Shown piece by piece: positions 60,476 to 64,000 of a stretch of 64,000 nt of DNA. Each line of letters opens with the position of its first letter. The first letter of the stretch is position 1. Origin of the DNA: JABMQB01 sp963666575 (GTDB lineage: Bacteria > Bacteroidota > Bacteroidia > Bacteroidales > Prolixibacteraceae); assembly GCA_963666575.2 (NCBI GenBank), contig CAXXYG010000030.1:62001-126000 (forward strand), in the 5' to 3' direction. A program made the translations under genes and the position numbers. The notes under the pieces were generated by a model. That model was given only the letters and a program-made list of their open reading frames with translations. It was not told the origin of the DNA and searched no databases.

Positions 60476-60943
60476 ATGGAAAAAGTTATTATTCGCAGCC
60501 ATGAAGAATTTGAAAAATACCTTGGAAAAGAAATTGGTGTTTCTGAATATTTAACTATTACACAAGAACAAATTAACAAATTTGCAGATGCAACACTTGA
60601 TTTTCAATGGATTCACACAGATCCGGAACGTGCAAAAACAGAATCTCCATTTAAATCGACCATCGCCCACGGCTATTTAACACTCTCATTATTGGCCTAT
60701 TTCTGGGATTCAATTATTGATGTCAGGAATTATAAAATGTTGGTTAATTACAGCATCGACCAATTAAAATTCAACCAGGCAGTAGTTGTTAACAGCCGGA
60801 TTCGTGCAAGAGTTATGCTCAACGACATTAAAAACCTACGTGGCATTACAAGGGTACAAATGAAAATTACAGTTGAAATTGAAGGGAATAAAAAACCCGC
60901 ATATACGACTCTCACTACATTTCTGTACCATTTTAACGATTAA
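60476..60943 (+). CDS. MaoC-family enoyl-CoA hydratase/dehydratase
   Basis: 155 aa, a single hot-dog fold. The hydratase motif is FADATLDFQWIHTDPERA (Asp and His, ~39-56), followed by the family's AHGYLTLSLL. It hydrates enoyl thioesters reversibly; the chain length preference is unknown. It is a lone gene with a 157-bp AT-rich leader region. Confidence 0.9.
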   Translation: MEKVIIRSHEEFEKYLGKEIGVSEYLTITQEQINKFADATLDFQWIHTDPERAKTESPFKSTIAHGYLTLSLLAYFWDSIIDVRNYKMLVNYSIDQLKFNQAVVVNSRIRARVMLNDIKNLRGITRVQMKITVEIEGNKKPAYTTLTTFLYHFND

Positions 60944-61007
60944 AAAATACAGTCACCCGAGGTTGCTAAATTACCAGCACATTCGTACATTTGAGTAAAT
61001 CAAAAAA

Positions 61008-62015
61008 ATGTACGAAGCCCGGTTTTATCAAAAAACAGTTACGAATCAGGTGCAATGCCTTTTGTGCCCTCACAAATGTATAATCGAGGAGGGAAAAACC
61101 GGTATGTGCAATGTCAGGCACAATCGGGAAGGGAAATTATATACGCACATCTACAATAAAGTAGCTGCTTTACATACCGACCCGATTGAGAAAAAACCAC
61201 TTTATCATTTTTACCCAGGCAAACAAGTACTTTCAATTGGTGGTATTGGTTGTAATTTTAATTGTTCCTTTTGCCAAAACCATACAATTTCACAATGCCA
61301 GGTTTCTGATTATAATTCCTTCCTCGAAACAACACCCTCCCATATGGTAAATAAGGCTTTGGCAACATCTGAAATCATAGGAGTAGCCTATACCTACAAC
61401 GAACCTTTTACATTTTATGAATTTTTAAACGATTGTGCCAAAGAGGTTCATGCCGCCGGATTAAAAAATTGTATTGTTAGCAACGGTTATATTTTACCAG
61501 AACCGCTCGAAAAACTTATCCCCCATATCGATGCATTTAATATTGACTTAAAAGCCTTTAATGATAACTTCTACAAAAAACATACAGGAGGAAAACTTCA
61601 GCCTGTTTTAGATACTCTGAAAACAATTGTGTCATTTGGGAAACATCTTGAGATAACCAATTTGATTATCCCTGAATTAAATGATAATGAAAAAGAATTT
61701 GAAAAAATGGTACTTTGGATTGCCAACAATTTAGGTATTCACATTCCGCTTCATCTATCGCGTTATTTTCCCGGATATAAACTTGATATAGCTCCTACTC
61801 CTGTAAGTAAGCTTGAGAGTTTGTATGCTATAGCTAAAAGCCACTTAAACCATGTTTTTTTAGGAAATGTTTCAGATGAAAAACGAAGTAATACCTACTG
61901 CCCAAATTGTGGAATAATTTTAATTCAACGCCTTCGATATTCACAAAAACTAATTTCGTTAAGCGCTACAGGAAAATGTACAACCTGTGGTTTTAAAACA
62001 AAAATTATTCTATAA
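61008..62015 (+). CDS. amrS: AmmeMemoRadiSam-system radical SAM enzyme (AmrS type)
   Basis: 335 aa. The radical SAM motif is CNFNCSFC (~84-91). An N-terminal Cys set CLLCPHKCIIEEGKTGMCNV and a C-terminal zinc-like pair of motifs (YCPNCG, CTTCG) fit the AmrS/PflA-like family. AmrS normally works with AmrA and the Memo-like AmrB. Neither is next to it. Its substrate is not established. The gene is preceded by only 65 bp. Confidence 0.85.
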   Translation: MYEARFYQKTVTNQVQCLLCPHKCIIEEGKTGMCNVRHNREGKLYTHIYNKVAALHTDPIEKKPLYHFYPGKQVLSIGGIGCNFNCSFCQNHTISQCQVSDYNSFLETTPSHMVNKALATSEIIGVAYTYNEPFTFYEFLNDCAKEVHAAGLKNCIVSNGYILPEPLEKLIPHIDAFNIDLKAFNDNFYKKHTGGKLQPVLDTLKTIVSFGKHLEITNLIIPELNDNEKEFEKMVLWIANNLGIHIPLHLSRYFPGYKLDIAPTPVSKLESLYAIAKSHLNHVFLGNVSDEKRSNTYCPNCGIILIQRLRYSQKLISLSATGKCTTCGFKTKIIL

Positions 62016-62131
62016 ATTGAACATCTAACCACCTTCTGTGTTTTAAATCTGACTGTTTTTTTGTACCTTTAATTAGCATGCATCTCTTTCGAAAAAAGTG
62101 GTCCTATTATTAACTTACGATATTAAGCATT

Positions 62132-63379
62132 ATGAAACCTGAAGATTTTCTAGAGATCCCTGAAGTCAAATTAATTCTTAATGAAGCAGAACAATTAAAA
62201 GGCACTCATTTTTCAGATATTATTGATGATGAAGGCAACCAGTACGTTGACCTGGTTCAGGAAGGCGGTGGAGTATTAGGCATTGCGCTGGTAGGCTATA
62301 CTTATGTTCTTGAAACTGCAGGAATCCGTTTTTTCCATCTGGCAGGAACATCGGCCGGAGCTATCAACACTTTGGTATTAGGAGGAATCGACGATATTAA
62401 TGTTTTTAAGTCAACCGAAGTACTTAAAATTTTAGCCACCAAAGATTTGTTTGATTTTGTTGACGGGAATGCAAAACTAAAAAAAATAGTACAGAAACTA
62501 ATTGAAGGGACTCCTTTTAAAAAATTAATTCCGTCATTACTTTTTAATATTAAAAGGATAAAAAATGCACTTTTAATCCACCTTGGGCTAAATCCGGGTA
62601 GCAATTTCGAGAATTGGCTGGATGATGTTTTAAAAAACTCCAACAATAAAGTCAGCACCATTGGCGAATTAATTGAAAAATTAAAAAATACACATTTTCC
62701 CAAAGGACTCAAGCACCGAAATGGAAAGTTGGTTGAAGATGAATACCGGCACCTGCACATTATCACAGCCGATATTACTACACAATCAAAAGTCCAGTTT
62801 CCCCGCATGGCAAAATTGTATTGGGGCGATACTATGTGGGAGCAATCACCTGCAAAAATGGTAAGAGCCTCCATGTCGGTACCATTCTTTTTTGTGCCAT
62901 TCGAAATTGACAACATTCCCAAAGCCGGCACCACCAACGATCCCGACTGGGTGTCATATAACAACTATCGTGGCCCAATTCCTCCAAAAGTCAAATTTGT
63001 TGATGGCGGTATGATATCTAATTTCCCGATCAATGTTTTCCATGGTAAAACAGGAGGTGCCCCTCGTAAACCTACATTTGGTGTAAAACTAAGTACTTAC
63101 CGCGAAAGTTATAATACAATTGACGATTTGGGTGGATTTATTGGTGGAATGGTAAGCACCATGCGTTTTGATTCCGACAACGAATTTTTAATTAATAATA
63201 AAGATTTTGGCAAACTCATTTGCCACATCAATGCCGATAAAGATTTTAACTGGCTAAATTTTAAAATGAGTGACGAAAAAAAGAAAAAACTGTTTGTATT
63301 AGGCGCCAAAAAAGCCGTTGAATTCCTCAAAACATTTAATTGGGAAGAATATAAAATCATCAGGGAAGAACAGAAATAA
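62132..63379 (+). CDS. Patatin-like phospholipase
   Basis: 415 aa. The oxyanion part is EGGGVLGIAL (~48-57), the Ser elbow GTSAGA (~73-78), and the catalytic Asp lies in VDGGMISNFP (~290-299), the full Ser-Asp dyad. There is no signal peptide. Patatin-like enzymes cut acyl esters of membrane lipids. A large insert lies between the two motifs. The gene stands alone. Confidence 0.9.
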   Translation: MKPEDFLEIPEVKLILNEAEQLKGTHFSDIIDDEGNQYVDLVQEGGGVLGIALVGYTYVLETAGIRFFHLAGTSAGAINTLVLGGIDDINVFKSTEVLKILATKDLFDFVDGNAKLKKIVQKLIEGTPFKKLIPSLLFNIKRIKNALLIHLGLNPGSNFENWLDDVLKNSNNKVSTIGELIEKLKNTHFPKGLKHRNGKLVEDEYRHLHIITADITTQSKVQFPRMAKLYWGDTMWEQSPAKMVRASMSVPFFFVPFEIDNIPKAGTTNDPDWVSYNNYRGPIPPKVKFVDGGMISNFPINVFHGKTGGAPRKPTFGVKLSTYRESYNTIDDLGGFIGGMVSTMRFDSDNEFLINNKDFGKLICHINADKDFNWLNFKMSDEKKKKLFVLGAKKAVEFLKTFNWEEYKIIREEQK

Positions 63380-63550
63380 TACACAAATTTCTTGAAACAA
63401 ACTATCCCAGAGGTACTGCCACGAAAAATTCTTTTGATAAAAATAATTGATTGTTCTCTTTATGTGCAAAAGTTAATAATTGCTGGAATATAGATCTATC
63501 GGCTTTTAACTTGATTTACAAAAAATTACCTCTAACAATAAAATTCAAGA

Positions 63551-63770
63551 ATGTTTCAAAAGAAACATTTTAAATTACCTTTGTACTTTTCATTCAAAAA
63601 ATAATAAGGGCAAACATTGCCTTAAAGTAATTGTTATATTTAAAAACAAAATAATTAGGTATAAAAAGGTGTAAAACAACGTGTTTAGTCAAGCGATTCC
63701 TTTTCGGAGACAAAAAGAATTTTACTTCAAACATAACTACCATAAAATACTGAAATTGCAAAATACATAG
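63551..63770 (+). promoter_or_regulatory. Palindrome, promoter and long leader of the DEAD-box gene
   Basis: ATGTTTC-AAAA-GAAACAT (63551-63568) is a perfect 7-bp inverted repeat, 7 bp before a -7 box TACCTTTG (63576-63583). Transcription would begin near 63590 and leave a leader of about 180 nt. Long leaders are common in cold-responsive RNA helicase genes. The rest of 63380-63550 shows no gene. Confidence 0.55.
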
Positions 63771-64000
63771 ATGAAGTTTACCAATTTTGATTTAAGTGAT
63801 GAGATGTTGGATGCCATATACGATATGGGATTCGATGAGGCAACAGAAATTCAAGAGAAAGCCATCCCTATCATCACCGAAGGAAAAGACCTGATTGGCT
63901 GTGCCCAAACCGGCACAGGAAAAACAGCAGCTTTTCTGGTTCCGGTTATCGACCGGCTGGCAGCGATGCCCGGTGGCGAAACAACCACACTTATAATTGT
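63771..64000 (+). CDS. DEAD/DEAH-box RNA helicase, N-terminal part (runs off the right edge)
   Basis: 76 codons are visible. The Q motif (FDEATEIQEKAIP, residues ~21-33) and motif I (AQTGTGKT, ~45-52) are present. This identifies an ATP-dependent RNA helicase of the RhlE/DeaD kind, which acts in ribosome assembly and RNA decay. The frame is open at base 64000, so the DEAD motif is not seen. A long leader with a palindrome lies upstream. Confidence 0.93.
   Translation, partial: MKFTNFDLSDEMLDAIYDMGFDEATEIQEKAIPIITEGKDLIGCAQTGTGKTAAFLVPVIDRLAAMPGGETTTLII

Noticed and set aside
1..64000. CRISPR array or cas genes
   Set aside because: No regularly spaced identical repeats with unique spacers. 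The short direct repeats found are two to five copies and adjoin each other or lie within genes.

Overview
The window looks like a chromosome segment of an anaerobic or facultatively anaerobic member of the Bacteroidota, probably Bacteroidia near Marinilabiliales/Prolixibacteraceae. The evidence is AT-rich DNA, repeated use of the Bacteroidota -7 promoter box TAnnTTTG, a type IX secretion C-terminal sorting domain, a CTnDOT-like tyrosine recombinase, DUF4924, DUF5916 and acyloxyacyl hydrolase families, and [FeFe]-hydrogenase maturases. The genus cannot be read from the sequence alone.

Bases 1 to about 13,050 are an accessory island lying against a tRNA-Pro(UGG)/tRNA-Ser(GCU) pair. It holds a partial DUF4143 ATPase and a broken DUF4143 relic, a 159-bp MITE-like element, an orphan AbiEi-type regulator with its own palindromic operator, a HTH protein, a complete AbiEi/AbiEii-type toxin-antitoxin pair under a four-half-site operator, a secreted-type or nuclease EEP-fold protein, a GC-richer Fic protein, two relics of RecG-like DNA-binding proteins, and a CTnDOT-like integrase at the tRNA-proximal end. 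A ~170-bp non-coding block occurs twice (7514-7684 and 9495-9664), each time beside a gene for a ~60-residue membrane protein. The better preserved copy forms a compact leftward cluster: a 251-aa conserved Bacteroidota protein, a previously hidden 55-aa hydrophobic protein and the 60-aa membrane protein. This is the best candidate for an undescribed system in the island.

From 13,100 rightward the content is mainly core genome. A well-formed promoter drives a probable structured RNA (about 13,687-13,905) that converges with lnt. Then come a split UshA-like 5'-nucleotidase (two polypeptides), a LysM amidase, an S4 protein/pth/rplY group, prs, engB, manA, udk, a DnaQ-like exonuclease, rex, smpB, uvrB, several lipoproteins, a PQQ-type beta-propeller protein, an aminotransferase, a HEPN/MNT pair, a GroES-like protein, map, an acyl-ACP thioesterase, miaA, a DUF5916 outer-membrane protein, a T9SS cargo, cutC and a PagL-like deacylase.

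Bases 51,193 to 60,318 are an [FeFe]-hydrogenase maturation locus: hydE (leftward), TM1266-type regulator, hydG, aspA and hydF. It is interrupted by a REP-type Y1 transposase with hairpins on both sides, by a two-component system, and by a small Cys-repeat secreted protein. No hydrogenase structural subunit is in the window. The right end carries a MaoC dehydratase, an AmrS-type radical SAM protein, a patatin-like lipase, and the first 76 codons of a DEAD-box helicase behind a long leader.
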